A DNA stretch of 64,000 nucleotides from UBA8337 sp963932545 (lineage in GTDB: Bacteria; Pseudomonadota; Alphaproteobacteria; RS24). The stretch's first letter is position 1; each line of letters begins with the position of its first letter. The position numbers and the translations under genes were made by a program. The DNA is taken from the NCBI GenBank assembly GCA_963932545.1, contig CAWVRH010000003.1, forward strand, positions 68,356 to 132,355. Reading direction: 5' to 3'. Below the pieces are notes generated by a model. That model saw only the letters and a list, made by a program, of their open reading frames with translations. It was not told the DNA's origin and ran no database searches. Positions 43,703 to 52,535 of the stretch are shown piece after piece.

Positions 43703-44236
43703 ATGCAATCTCAACTCATAAGAATTCTCACGCGCCTCAGTGCGCGCTTGGTGCAGCGCAATATATTGCTCGCAAGCGGGCTTTGTATGGTGGCTTGTAT
43801 GTTCGGTTTTCAATGGCTTAAAACGCAGCTTGGCGCCCCGATGCTGGATGAGTTGCAAGGCTATGACCAAATAGCCCTGCGCGAGCATTTGTTGCTCTAT
43901 GGGGAAAGCGGACGTGTACTGCATGCCCGCTTTACCTTGAGCTTGGATATGGTGTTTCCGCTTGTCTATGGCGCTTTTTTTGGCGGGCTATTGGCGGTTA
44001 TGGCACCGCGGGCTTGGGCGCCCTTCAGCCCGTTGGCCGTGCTGGCGGTGATGCTGCTGGATGTGGTGGAAAACATTCAACTGACAGGCTTGCTGTATGG
44101 ATTTCCCAACCTCAGCGAGGCGCAAATCCAAATGGCCAGCCAAACGACACAGGCCAAGTTTTTAGCTATACAATTTATGTTTCTATGGCTTCTGGGGCTA
44201 ACGGTGTGGCGACTTTATAAACGCTTTCGGCGTTAA
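43703..44236 (+). CDS. Small integral membrane protein, function unknown
   Basis: 177 aa, not recognised. There are about four hydrophobic segments: NILLASGLCMVACMFGF, MVFPLVYGAFFGGLLAVM, PLAVLAVMLLDVVENIQLTG and FLAIQFMFLWLLGLTVW. A short positive C-terminus (RLYKRFRR) follows. The loop ESGRVLHARFTLSLDM and the helix containing LDVVEN, a polar pair in the membrane, are the most distinctive parts. A ribosome binding site (AGAGGTAA) precedes the start. Its stop shares TTAA with the convergent yciB-like gene. Confidence 0.7.
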   Translation: MQSQLIRILTRLSARLVQRNILLASGLCMVACMFGFQWLKTQLGAPMLDELQGYDQIALREHLLLYGESGRVLHARFTLSLDMVFPLVYGAFFGGLLAVMAPRAWAPFSPLAVLAVMLLDVVENIQLTGLLYGFPNLSEAQIQMASQTTQAKFLAIQFMFLWLLGLTVWRLYKRFRR

Positions 44237-44847
44237 TCTTTCGCGGCATCTTCGCGCATTTCGGAGGCTTGTTGGCGCCGCCCGCGCAAGGTTAGGGGCA
44301 GTTGCACGAGCATAAATAAGCCCGTCGCAGGCGCCATAATAAACACACGGAAAAGCACCCAAGCATCATCGCTCAAGGCTCGCCATGCCACTTCATTGGC
44401 CAGCGCGGCGGCGGCAAAAAACAGGCCCCAGCGGAGCGATAGCGAAAACCAGACTTTCTCTGGCAGGTCGAATTGTGCGTGAAAGAAAACCTTCATCATG
44501 GCACTACCGCGCAAAGCCCCAAGCAGAAGCACAAAAGCAAAAGCCCCAGAAAATAAGCTCGGTTGTATTTTAATATAGGTTTTGGTTTCTGCCAAAATGG
44601 AAGCCAAAGTTAGCAGCGCAGCAATGCTGGTTGCGAAAAGGGCAAAGCGTGCCAAGCGTCTCTCGAGTATCCAAGTGACGCTGATGAGCAAAGCCGAAGC
44701 GCCGACAGACGCCCCGGCCGCTGCATAGAGGCCAAAATATTGGTTGATGGTGAAGAAGGCTGCCAGTGGAGCAATCTCGCTAAACATCGAGAGGAAGCGC
44801 ATTTTTGGACGCGCTTCCCCTAATTTTTTTTGGTCCGTCATACGCAT
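44233..44847 (-). CDS. yciB: YciB/IspA-like septation membrane protein
   Basis: Inner-membrane protein of the intracellular-septation protein A family, 204 aa. The family pattern is EIAPLAAFFTINQYFGLY near the N-terminus and the diagnostic TKTYIKIQPSLFSGAFAFVLLLGALRG in the middle, followed by LRWGLFFAAAALANEVAWRALSDDAWVLFRVF. About five hydrophobic segments are visible. It is linked by a one-base TAATG overlap to the upstream MFS gene. Role in cell elongation/envelope synthesis is family inference. Confidence 0.85.
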   Translation of the reverse strand: MRMTDQKKLGEARPKMRFLSMFSEIAPLAAFFTINQYFGLYAAAGASVGASALLISVTWILERRLARFALFATSIAALLTLASILAETKTYIKIQPSLFSGAFAFVLLLGALRGSAMMKVFFHAQFDLPEKVWFSLSLRWGLFFAAAALANEVAWRALSDDAWVLFRVFIMAPATGLFMLVQLPLTLRGRRQQASEMREDAAKD

Positions 44848-46127
44848 TAACCCTCAGTGATTAAGTCATCCTTCAAGTGGCGACCGGCGATGAAATAATG
44901 CCACGCCGCCCATAAGTTCACGAGTGAGCAAATAAGTAGGGCATAGCGCAGGCTCTCTTGGCCGTATCTGTCCGACAATAAATCAGACACGATGCCGACA
45001 AATTGCGGGCCTAAGCCAAGGCCGATGATGTTCAAGATGAACAGTAAAATACCGGCCGCGACAGCGCGCATCCGCAATTCGGATATGCCCTGGGTTTGGC
45101 TGAACGTCGTCGCTTGATAAAAATTGCCCAAGATGACAGGAACAATCATTGCCAATAGCACCATCGTCGAATCGGTTGCCGTATAGACGAAGATATTAAA
45201 CGGGAAGATGATTAGCAGGGCGATAGCGGTAATCCAAAGAAACCATTTTGGGTCTTTGGCGCCAAATTTATCTGCCATATAGCCGCCTAGCGCAATACCT
45301 ATGCCGCCAGCCACGCCCAAGATAAGGCCAAACCAAGTGCCAATCTCGCCCGTGCCCATGCCGAAGGAACGGATTAGGAAAGAGGGCGCCCACGTAATAA
45401 AGCCATACCCCACGAAGGCCGTAAGAGCGGCGGCGAAGGACATGTGTCGAAACGATTTTTTGGCCCATAAAAAACTCAAGGTCTCGCGAACGGTTGGTTG
45501 TTCGCCAGTATCGACACGCCCCTCCGCTAGGCCGCGAGGCGGCTCGGTGAGGGTAAAGCGCGTAATGAGTGCCAGCAAAATGCCCGGAACCCCAACTAGG
45601 AAAAACGCGACCCGCCATCCATATAATTCGTTGATCCAGCCGCCCGCGAAAAGTCCAAACATAATGCCAAAGGGAATGCCGAGAGAATAAATCCCCAAAG
45701 CTGTGGCGCGCTTTTCGGCTGGATAATAATCAGCAATCATCGAGTGAGCAGGGGGTGAGCAACCGGCTTCGCCGATGCCCACGCCGATGCGCGCGGCCAG
45801 CAGATGCCAGAAGTTTTGCGCCAACCCCGAAAGGGCGGTGAAAACACTCCAGATACCCAAAGCGCCAGCAATCAGGTTGCGGCGGTTGGTGCGGTCTGCG
45901 AAACGCGCAATGGGAATACCTAAGGTTGCGTAGAACATGGCAAAGGCAAAACCCGTGAGCATGCCCATAGCTGTATCCGACAGCCCCAGCTCAGACTTCA
46001 CAGGCTCCAACAATATCGACAGAATTTGGCGGTCAATAAAATTAAAAGTGTAGATCACCACAAGAATGGCCAACGCGTAGTGACGGCCTTTGTAGATTGG
46101 ATCTGTTTCGATTGTGGTGCTGGACAT
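44847..46127 (-). CDS. MFS transporter
   Basis: Major facilitator of 426 aa with twelve hydrophobic segments. The loop 2-3 motif appears as GIPIARFADRTNRRNLIAG, and DRQILSILLEPVKSELGLSDTAMGMLTGFAFAMFY opens the protein, as in the Spinster/organic-anion group. GEAGCSPPAHSMIADYYPAEKRA is the typical loop before TM5. Substrate unknown; such genes are often near lipid or aromatic degradation genes, as here. It starts behind GGGAGGAG and is divergent from the enoyl-reductase-like gene. Confidence 0.88.
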   Translation of the reverse strand: MSSTTIETDPIYKGRHYALAILVVIYTFNFIDRQILSILLEPVKSELGLSDTAMGMLTGFAFAMFYATLGIPIARFADRTNRRNLIAGALGIWSVFTALSGLAQNFWHLLAARIGVGIGEAGCSPPAHSMIADYYPAEKRATALGIYSLGIPFGIMFGLFAGGWINELYGWRVAFFLVGVPGILLALITRFTLTEPPRGLAEGRVDTGEQPTVRETLSFLWAKKSFRHMSFAAALTAFVGYGFITWAPSFLIRSFGMGTGEIGTWFGLILGVAGGIGIALGGYMADKFGAKDPKWFLWITAIALLIIFPFNIFVYTATDSTMVLLAMIVPVILGNFYQATTFSQTQGISELRMRAVAAGILLFILNIIGLGLGPQFVGIVSDLLSDRYGQESLRYALLICSLVNLWAAWHYFIAGRHLKDDLITEG

Positions 46128-46302
46128 GAGGCTCCTCCCAAAGCAGTGGATGGACAGAGCCTAACAAACGCCACGTAAAAGAAAAGTCCAAATATGAGTT
46201 AAATGCGCACCTCAAGCCTTGCATGTAAAAGCGCGTGGTTTACATTCGGTACCAGCATAAAAAGGTTCGGGCATACCGCCCATAATTTTTCGGGAGACAG
46301 AG

Positions 46303-47496
46303 ATGAGTAATAGAGATTTTGATATTGTGGTTTATGGCGCCAGCGGCTTTACCGGACGTTTGGTAGCCGAATATATGCACAAACAGTATGGCCGTACGGT
46401 CAACTGGGCGATGGCAGGGCGCAGCGAAACCAAACTTGCGCAAGTGCGCGACGAAATGGGCATCTCCCAAGACACCCCCCTCGTGGTGGCCGATGCAGAC
46501 GATGCTGCTTCGCTAAAAGCCATGGCGGAAAATACCAAAGTATTGCTGACCACGGTTGGCCCTTACCAATTATACGGCTCCCCAGTGGTCGCCGCGTGTG
46601 CCGCCGCGGGCACGGATTACGTCGACCTCAGCGGAGAGCCAGGTTGGATGCACGAAATGATTGGCGCGCATGACGCCGCTGCCAAAGCCTCGGGCGCGCG
46701 TATTGTTCATAGCTGCGGCTTCGATTCCATTCCGTTTGATATGGGCGTCTATTTTTTGCAGAAAAACGCGCAAGAAAAACTGGGCACCCATTGCAACCAA
46801 GTGCGCGGACGCGTGCGCGCCATGAACGGCGAGTTTTCAGGCGGCACGGCCGCTTCGTTGAACGCGACGATGGCCGCTTTGGGCAAGAACCCAGAGCTAC
46901 TGAAAGTTCTAGCCAATCCATTTTCTCTCGCCATTACCGCCAAGGGCACCCATCAGGGGCCAGAGCAACCAGCCGATAATGTGATTTATGAAGATGAAAT
47001 GACCGGCATGTGGGTCGCGCCCTTTATCATGGCGGCGATCAATACGAAAAACGTGCATCGCTCGAACGCCCTCCTCGGCCATGCCTATGGCGAAGACTTT
47101 AAATATGACGAGATGATGGTGACGGGCGCTGGCGAAGAAGGCAAAGCCATGGCTGAGTTTATGGCAGGCCATAATCCCTTGGTCGGCGAGGGGGTTCCCC
47201 AGCCTGGCGAAGGCCCCGATAAGGCGTCGCGTGAGGCGGGTAATTATGATGTCTTGTTTATCGGTCTGACTGGCGATGGCCAACGCATTGAAGCCAGTGT
47301 CGGCGGCGACCTGGACCCAGGCTATGGCTCAACCTCCAAAATGCTGGCCGAAAGCGCTATGTGCTTATTGCGCGAATGTTCGGCGCAAAATGGCGGCGTG
47401 GGCGGTGGTATTTACACCCCAGCACCCGCCATGGGCGAGGCTTTAATCAAGCGCCTTTGCGATAATGCGGGCCTGTATTTCAAGCTCGAAGGCTAA
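46303..47496 (+). CDS. Saccharopine dehydrogenase-like / trans-acting enoyl reductase family protein
   Basis: 397 aa NAD(P)-binding protein. The Rossmann start FDIVVYGASGFTGRLVAEYM is followed by NWAMAGRSETKLAQVRDEM, VGPYQLYGSPVVAACAAAGT and DYVDLSGEPGWMHEMI, all hallmarks of the saccharopine-dehydrogenase-like group that includes the mycobacterial trans-acting enoyl reductase. The C-terminal half (PLVGEGVPQPGEGPDKASRE, RIEASVGGDLDPGYGSTSKML) is also conserved in that group. Activity on a lipid enoyl intermediate is plausible but unproven. It is followed by an esterase in what may be an operon. Confidence 0.85.
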   Translation: MSNRDFDIVVYGASGFTGRLVAEYMHKQYGRTVNWAMAGRSETKLAQVRDEMGISQDTPLVVADADDAASLKAMAENTKVLLTTVGPYQLYGSPVVAACAAAGTDYVDLSGEPGWMHEMIGAHDAAAKASGARIVHSCGFDSIPFDMGVYFLQKNAQEKLGTHCNQVRGRVRAMNGEFSGGTAASLNATMAALGKNPELLKVLANPFSLAITAKGTHQGPEQPADNVIYEDEMTGMWVAPFIMAAINTKNVHRSNALLGHAYGEDFKYDEMMVTGAGEEGKAMAEFMAGHNPLVGEGVPQPGEGPDKASREAGNYDVLFIGLTGDGQRIEASVGGDLDPGYGSTSKMLAESAMCLLRECSAQNGGVGGGIYTPAPAMGEALIKRLCDNAGLYFKLEG

Positions 47497-47521
47497 GCTA
47501 AACCCATTGGAGGCCGGCGAT

Positions 47522-48502
47522 ATGGCAGTTTCAAAATATGTCGATCCAGATTTAATTCCCGGACTTGAGCGCTTAAAAGCTCTGGTGGGGGACGGTCTGG
47601 ATGTCGCAAATGATTTGGAGACATCGCGCGTAAATTCAAATGCGCGCGATGAAACCCTTATCGAAGCCTTGCAGATACCGGACACGATTTCCCAAGAGAC
47701 GCTTGTGTGTCCGGCACAAGAAGACCAGCCAAGCGTGGATATGCGCGTTATGTATCCGCGCGAAGCAACGGCGCCCATGCCCCTGTTTTATTGGATGCAT
47801 GGCGGCGGCTATGTTTTGGGCACGGCCAAACAGGGTGACTTATTCACCCTCACGGCGGCGCAACAATTGGGTTGTTTCGCAGCTTCCGTCGACTATCGAC
47901 TGGCGCCTGAAGCGGCTTATCCAGAGCCTTTGGACGATTGCTATCGCGGGCTGAAATATCTGCTCGACCATGCGGACGACTTTAATATTGACCCCATGCG
48001 GGTGATTATTGGTGGTGTCAGTGCGGGCGGTGGTTTGGCGGCTGGGCTGGGGCTTTTGGTGCGCGACCGCGCTGAATTTTCGCTGCTTGGCCAAGTGCTG
48101 CTCTATCCGATGTTGGACGATCGCAACGTAGAGCCAGCCAGCGAGACGCTGAGCGATACTTTGGTCTGGAGCCGCAAGGCCAATCGATTTGGCTGGCAGT
48201 CCTATTTGGGCGAGGCTTTTGGCAGTCAAGACGTGCCGATTTATGCCGCGCCCGCTCGGGCCGAAGATTTATCGGGCCTGCCACCAACCTATATGCCGGT
48301 GGGGGACTTAGATTTGTTTTTGCAAGAAGACATCGCCTACGCTCAAAAGCTGACGCAAGCTGGGGTGCCAACCCATTTTCACATTTATCCAGGCGCCTTT
48401 CATGGCTTTAACGGGTTTGTCGCCGGGGCACCGGTATCGCAGCACTGCAACCAAGAGATTTTCACTTTCGTTGGGAAACTCTTGGCAGAAGCGGCTAGGT
48501 AA
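47522..48502 (+). CDS. Alpha/beta hydrolase, HSL-type esterase
   Basis: 326 aa cytosolic esterase of the hormone-sensitive lipase family. The oxyanion motif is HGGGYVLG (residues 93-100) and the nucleophile elbow GVSAGGG has S167. The acid lies in PVGDLDLFLQEDIAYA and the histidine in YPGAFHGFNGF. DYRLAPEAAYPEPLDD is the classic HSL segment. ATG 47522 follows GGAGGCC. It starts 25 bp after the enoyl-reductase-like gene and 11 bp before the GST gene, so the three are likely co-transcribed. Confidence 0.9.
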   Translation: MAVSKYVDPDLIPGLERLKALVGDGLDVANDLETSRVNSNARDETLIEALQIPDTISQETLVCPAQEDQPSVDMRVMYPREATAPMPLFYWMHGGGYVLGTAKQGDLFTLTAAQQLGCFAASVDYRLAPEAAYPEPLDDCYRGLKYLLDHADDFNIDPMRVIIGGVSAGGGLAAGLGLLVRDRAEFSLLGQVLLYPMLDDRNVEPASETLSDTLVWSRKANRFGWQSYLGEAFGSQDVPIYAAPARAEDLSGLPPTYMPVGDLDLFLQEDIAYAQKLTQAGVPTHFHIYPGAFHGFNGFVAGAPVSQHCNQEIFTFVGKLLAEAAR

Positions 48503-48513
48503 GGAAACGCGAC

Positions 48514-49155
48514 ATGCCCGTTCAATTGACGCTTTACGGCCCTACAGTTTCTACTTTCACCCGCATTTGTGCCATCGTGGCCGCCGAGGCGGGGGTTGCT
48601 TGGGAGATTATCCCAACGGGCTCTGGCTCCAAAGAGATGGCCGAGCATCACCCTTTCATGCGCTCGCCAGCTGCGTATATAGATGATTTGCATTTTTACG
48701 AGACGCCCGCCATTTGCAGCTATCTCGACCGCGCCCATAATGGTGGCGCCCTGCATCCCGTCTCGCTCGAGGGCCAAGCGCGCATGTGGCAATGGGCCAA
48801 TGTGGCCGCGCATTATGTGTTTCCCATTACCGAAGAGCGCTTGGTTTTGCCGCGCGTCGTGGCCCCATTGATGGGCCGCGCGCCAGACGAAAAATTAATC
48901 GCCGATGCTTTGCCCGTCATTCGCTATCACCTCGGCGTGGTGGAAGCGCGTCTGCAAGACGCCGCGTTTTTGGCCGGTGCGGATTATTCTTTGGCCGATA
49001 GTTTTATGTATCCGGTAATCGAGGCCACCTGCGCAGCCCCCGAAGGGGCCGCGATGGTGGCGGATCTGCCAGCTTTGAAAGCTTGGCTAGAGGCCTTGCG
49101 CCAGCGCCCCGCCATCCGCGAGACGGCTTGGCCAGACACAAGTCAGATGGTCTAG
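48514..49155 (+). CDS. Glutathione S-transferase family protein
   Basis: 213 aa. N-terminal thioredoxin-like domain (VQLTLYGPTVSTFTRICAIVAAEAGVAWEI; ETPAICSYLDRAHNGGAL, where the cis-Pro region MRSPAAYIDDLHFYETPAI is visible) and an all-alpha C-terminal domain (EARLQDAAFLAGADYSLADSFMYPVIEATC). The catalytic residue is likely the Ser or Thr of GPTVSTFTR, not a cysteine. It probably conjugates or reduces small electrophiles. It follows the esterase by 11 bp and ends 1 bp from the convergent SDR. Confidence 0.87.
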   Translation: MPVQLTLYGPTVSTFTRICAIVAAEAGVAWEIIPTGSGSKEMAEHHPFMRSPAAYIDDLHFYETPAICSYLDRAHNGGALHPVSLEGQARMWQWANVAAHYVFPITEERLVLPRVVAPLMGRAPDEKLIADALPVIRYHLGVVEARLQDAAFLAGADYSLADSFMYPVIEATCAAPEGAAMVADLPALKAWLEALRQRPAIRETAWPDTSQMV

Positions 49156-49156
49156 C

Positions 49157-50131
49157 TTAAAGCGCTGCGATTTGCGCTGCTGTGGTTTCCCAAAGGCGTT
49201 GGGCGATCTCTTGATCGGCGGCCCAAGGGCGAACCCCGTCCATGGCGGGGCTATCGGCGGCCACGGCTTCTGCCACATTACAATCATTGCAATAAAGCCC
49301 GCCTAACCCCTCAAGCTTGGGAGAGGTGGCGGCCCATAACGTTGTGCTGGCGCCAACCGATGGGGATTTAAATCCAGCGGCGGCCAAGTCTGACGGGCTG
49401 CCGTCTTCTTTGGTCCAGCCAAGCGCAACCATTTCTTCATTGGCCAAATGGCGCTGTAAAGGTGTGAAAATACCGCCCGGATGGACGGAGAAAGCGCGGA
49501 TGCCTTTGTCTTTGCCACGGCGGTCTAGCTCGACAGCCAGCAGAGCTTTGGCGGTTTTCGATTGGCCATAGGAGGGCCATTTTTCGTAAACGCGGTTTTC
49601 ATAATGCATGTCGTCAAAGTCAATGCCGCCAATGCGGTGGCCGATGGACGACAGGGTAACCACGCGCGCACCTTGGGCGGCTTCGAGTGCGCCCATGAGT
49701 TTGTTGATGAGCGCGAAGTGACCAAAATGATTGACCCCGATTTGGCTTTCAAAGCCTTGCGCGGTTTTCTCGAACGGGCAGGCCATAATGCCCGCATTGC
49801 AAATCAGCAGGTCGAGCTTTTTATGGCGGCTTAAAAAGTCATCGCCGAATTTTTCAACGGAGTTTAAATCCGACAAATCCATTTTGTCGATATGGTCGGC
49901 GCTCACCGCGCCATCCAAGGCTTTGCGCGCCCGGTCGATATCGCGGCCTGGCGTATGCACATGGGCGCCCGCGCTCACGAGCGCTTTCACGGTTTCAAAG
50001 CCGATGCCGGAATAGCCGCCGGTTACCATCACGGTTTTGCCCGAGAGGTCGAGGCCCGCCACAACTTCCTGGGCTTCCGGGGTGGGGTGGATGCCGCTAT
50101 CGATTGGTTTTTGATCTGCTGAAACGCTCAT
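49157..50131 (-). CDS. Short-chain dehydrogenase/reductase, retinol-dehydrogenase-like
   Basis: 324 aa NAD(P) oxidoreductase. Cofactor motif VMVTGGYSGIGFETVKALV, NAG motif LLICNAGIMACPFEKT, catalytic S (VVTLSSIGHRIGG) and YGQSKTAKALLAVEL (YxxxK). It is about 70 residues longer than classical SDRs, with a C-terminal extension (ASTTLWAATSPKLEGLGGLYCNDCN), as in RDH/WWOX-type SDRs. The start follows AAGGAG. It is divergent from a second SDR, and the spacer carries a perfect inverted repeat (see 50171-50266). Confidence 0.9.
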   Translation of the reverse strand: MSVSADQKPIDSGIHPTPEAQEVVAGLDLSGKTVMVTGGYSGIGFETVKALVSAGAHVHTPGRDIDRARKALDGAVSADHIDKMDLSDLNSVEKFGDDFLSRHKKLDLLICNAGIMACPFEKTAQGFESQIGVNHFGHFALINKLMGALEAAQGARVVTLSSIGHRIGGIDFDDMHYENRVYEKWPSYGQSKTAKALLAVELDRRGKDKGIRAFSVHPGGIFTPLQRHLANEEMVALGWTKEDGSPSDLAAAGFKSPSVGASTTLWAATSPKLEGLGGLYCNDCNVAEAVAADSPAMDGVRPWAADQEIAQRLWETTAAQIAAL

Positions 50132-50170
50132 AAAGCTCTCCTTATTGATTTGGTTTCGAAGCTAGCGACA

Positions 50171-50266
50171 AGTATGGCAAACGCTGGCGGTAAGTCAAAC
50201 GGCCCGTAAGGGCGCATCAAGGCCGCTTCGTGAGGTGTTTGACTTATGGCGGGCGGGGCTTAAGAT
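50171..50266. promoter_or_regulatory. Divergent promoters inside an inverted repeat
   Basis: TAAGTCAAAC (50191-50200) and GTTTGACTTA (50237-50246) are perfect 10-bp inverted arms, 36 nt apart. Each arm contains a TTGACT -35. On + it is at 50239-50244 with TAAGAT at 50261-50266. On - it is the complement of 50193-50198, with CATACT as the complement of 50171-50176. Both have 16-bp spacers. The layout fits two promoters sharing one regulator or being mutually exclusive. Confidence 0.6.
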
Positions 50267-50287
50267 TTGGCTCAAAGGGAGAAAACC

Positions 50288-51070
50288 ATGCAAGCCTATC
50301 AACCATTAAGCCGTTCCATCGCGGGACGCATCGCCATTGTTACCGGAGCCGCCAGCGGTATGGGACGCGCCACAGCGCACCTATTGGCTAGCGAGGGCGC
50401 CCATGTGGCCGTTACCGATTTGGACCTAGACGCGTGCCAGCGTGTGGTTGACGAGATTGAAGCGGCAGGTTTTTCGACGACCAAAGCCTGGGCCATGGAC
50501 ATGGCGGACGCGGGCGCGATTGCAACTTGCGTGGGCGAGATTACCAGCCATTTTGGTGGCTTGGATGTTTTGGTCAACAATGCTGGCTTCTCGATGATTG
50601 CCAATATTGATGATGCGGCTTACTTGCAAAGCTGGGAGAAATCTCTGGCTGTGATGTTGGAGGGCCCGCAAATCTTAATTCGCCAAGCCCTGTCTCATTT
50701 ACGAAACTCCGACGCGGCGCGCATTGTGAACATTGCCTCGACCGAAGGTCTGGGCGGCAGTGCTGGCAGCTCGCCTTATACGGCGGCCAAACATGGGCTC
50801 ATCGGCCTGACCAAAAGCCTGGCGGTGGAACTGGGCAAAGAGGGCATTACCGTCAATGCGGTTTGCCCAGGCCCCATTCATACGGGCATTACCGAGCTTA
50901 TTCCGGATGACCATAAGGCCACTTTCGCCCATCGCCGCACGGCCTTGCGCCGCTATGGCCGGCCCGAGGAAGTGGCGCATGTGACTTTGTCTTTATGTTT
51001 GCCAGCTTCCAGTTATGTCACGGGCGTAGCCATTCCCGTCGATGGCGGCATGCGCGCTAGAAATAACTAG
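50288..51070 (+). CDS. Short-chain dehydrogenase, 3-hydroxybutyrate-dehydrogenase-like
   Basis: 260 aa classical SDR. Cofactor motif AIVTGAASGMGRATAHLL, acidic switch AVTDLDLDAC (favouring NAD), NNAG (DVLVNNAGFSMI), catalytic serine (VNIASTEGLGG) and YTAAKHGLIGL (YxxxK). The C-terminal SYVTGVAIPVDGGM is standard. ATG 50288 follows AAAGGGAG. The substrate is not certain; D-3-hydroxybutyrate or a similar hydroxy acid fits the neighbourhood. It is divergent from the other SDR. The stop codon is inside a 9-bp-arm hairpin. Confidence 0.88.
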   Translation: MQAYQPLSRSIAGRIAIVTGAASGMGRATAHLLASEGAHVAVTDLDLDACQRVVDEIEAAGFSTTKAWAMDMADAGAIATCVGEITSHFGGLDVLVNNAGFSMIANIDDAAYLQSWEKSLAVMLEGPQILIRQALSHLRNSDAARIVNIASTEGLGGSAGSSPYTAAKHGLIGLTKSLAVELGKEGITVNAVCPGPIHTGITELIPDDHKATFAHRRTALRRYGRPEEVAHVTLSLCLPASSYVTGVAIPVDGGMRARNN

Positions 51071-51075
51071 CGCGC
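51052..51075. terminator. Hairpin overlapping the SDR stop codon
   Basis: GCGCGCTAG (51052-51060) and CTAGCGCGC (51067-51075) pair perfectly around AAATAA; the stop TAG (51068-51070) is in the second arm. No T run follows, so it is a weak or factor-assisted terminator, or a 3'-end stabiliser. Confidence 0.55.
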
Positions 51076-51094
51076 CTACCGCTGCATCGTCTGG

Positions 51095-52177
51095 CTACCA
51101 GGCTTTTTGATAGCCCAGCGTCAGCGTATCTTGGTGTTCCATTTGCACGCCATTGGCTTTTTGATGAATGGCGCTTGTCCACTCCAAGGCCAAGCGGTGG
51201 CCAGCCCAAATGCCATGCTGCCCGACGACATTAAACCCGACGGAGAGGTGGGCCAATTCCCCGCCCGTGAAATTAGTTTGCGCGCTGGGCACGGGTAATG
51301 TGATGGCGCTGTCGGTACCGCGCAGGTGGTCTTGATAGCTGGCATCAAGGCGCGCCGAGGCGCTGACAAAAGAAGCCAGACGACGCGACACCCAGCCTTG
51401 TACAAGGGCCTTATCGCCCAAGCGATAGCCTTGTGAATTATCCTCAAGGCGCGCCACCCCCGAGATTTGCCCGCCATAGCGCCACGCGCCGTGCGCGGCA
51501 GAATTAAAGGTCAGCGAGGGTTTGATATCATAAGTGCCAGAGCCAAGCTGCATGGGGTAAGGCAGGCGTTTGCCGCTGACGTGCTGGTTCATCGGCGTCA
51601 GCACGCGGCCCGTCTGTTTGATCGATCCCGTCGGGATAGACAGCGCCACCCCATATTGCCAAGTGCCCGCCAGCGCGCCTTTGGCGATGTCGCCCCCCGC
51701 CAGCAGAGCGCCCAGCGTGGTATCGCCCAGGCCTTCGCTTTGGCTGGTAAAGCTGCCAAGCAGGGCTTGGCTCATGGCGCCATAGGTGTTCAGCCGCATG
51801 CTGGTTTCATGCTGCATGGCCATGGCTAAAAAGGTGAGGTCATCATTGGGCGCATACATAGCCCCGAGCATGGTCATTTTCATATCCATACTCTGGGGCA
51901 CCACGCGCAATTGCGCGGGGCTACCATGCTGGTTGGGAAGCTGCAAAACTTGCGCGTCGGGTATCGAGCGCGTGCCTTGAAGGTTGCCTTGCATCGACAT
52001 ATCCATTTGGCGCCAGGATAGCATCCATTCGCCGGCTTTATGGCGATGGTCGCCCATGACGCCAATCGGGGCATGGCCATCGGCGCGCGCGGCGCCATCT
52101 GCAAACGCAGGCGTTAGGGTTAAGGCTGGCGTGATGAGCAGCAGAGCGCCCATCCCTAATTTGGGTAAATAAGTCAT
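51095..52177 (-). CDS. Met/His-rich outer-membrane beta-barrel-type protein
   Basis: 360 aa. Signal peptide (KLGMGALLLITPALTLTPAFA) then a Met/His-rich mature region (HAPIGVMGDHRHKAGEWMLS, WRQMDMSMQGNLQ, MDMKMTMLGAM, MAMQHETSMRLN), then alternating polar/hydrophobic strands typical of a porin-like barrel, ending in aromatic YQKAW, a typical last-strand pattern with a near-terminal aromatic. Related transporter proteins occur in copper and other metal clusters. Metal handling is inferred from the Met/His content and the DUF2946-like neighbour. No TonB box or plug domain is visible. Confidence 0.75.
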   Translation of the reverse strand: MTYLPKLGMGALLLITPALTLTPAFADGAARADGHAPIGVMGDHRHKAGEWMLSWRQMDMSMQGNLQGTRSIPDAQVLQLPNQHGSPAQLRVVPQSMDMKMTMLGAMYAPNDDLTFLAMAMQHETSMRLNTYGAMSQALLGSFTSQSEGLGDTTLGALLAGGDIAKGALAGTWQYGVALSIPTGSIKQTGRVLTPMNQHVSGKRLPYPMQLGSGTYDIKPSLTFNSAAHGAWRYGGQISGVARLEDNSQGYRLGDKALVQGWVSRRLASFVSASARLDASYQDHLRGTDSAITLPVPSAQTNFTGGELAHLSVGFNVVGQHGIWAGHRLALEWTSAIHQKANGVQMEHQDTLTLGYQKAW

Positions 52178-52205
52178 ATATCTGTCCTGTTAACGAAAGG
52201 GAAAT

Positions 52206-52535
52206 TTAGGCAAAGACAGAGTGTGGCGGGGCCCTTGGCGCGGCAGAACTATCGAGGCGCAGCGCGTGGTGTGGCCAGCGAACCCAAGCCTTGGAGGCCA
52301 GGTTTGCGAGGCGAGGTGGGGAGACATGCAGGGTTTGCAAAACCGCGATGGGCGCGCTGGGGCAGCAATCGGCGCTCGGTCTGGCTTCGGCTTGCGTTTG
52401 CGGGCTTTCCACATAGACGGTTTCAAAGCCTTGCGAAGAGCAAATCACATGCACATCGCCCACGCTATGACACGCAGAACTAAGGGCGGCATTGGTGAGC
52501 AGCCAAGTGGCAATGAAAAGATGGACGATACGCAA
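52206..52535 (-). CDS. DUF2946-like exported Cys-containing protein
   Basis: About 109 aa from TTG 52535, or 130 aa from a TTG at 52598; no ATG is available in this frame upstream. A signal-peptide-like stretch IVHLFIATWLLTNAALSSA is followed by CHSVGDVHVICSSQGFETVYV, which resembles DUF2946, and a DCCPSAP cysteine pair. The tail is Pro/Ala-rich with several His. DUF2946 genes often occur with copper genes. It lies 28 bp upstream of the barrel gene and is probably co-transcribed. Start and function are uncertain. Confidence 0.6.
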   Translation of the reverse strand: MRIVHLFIATWLLTNAALSSACHSVGDVHVICSSQGFETVYVESPQTQAEARPSADCCPSAPIAVLQTLHVSPPRLANLASKAWVRWPHHALRLDSSAAPRAPPHSVFA

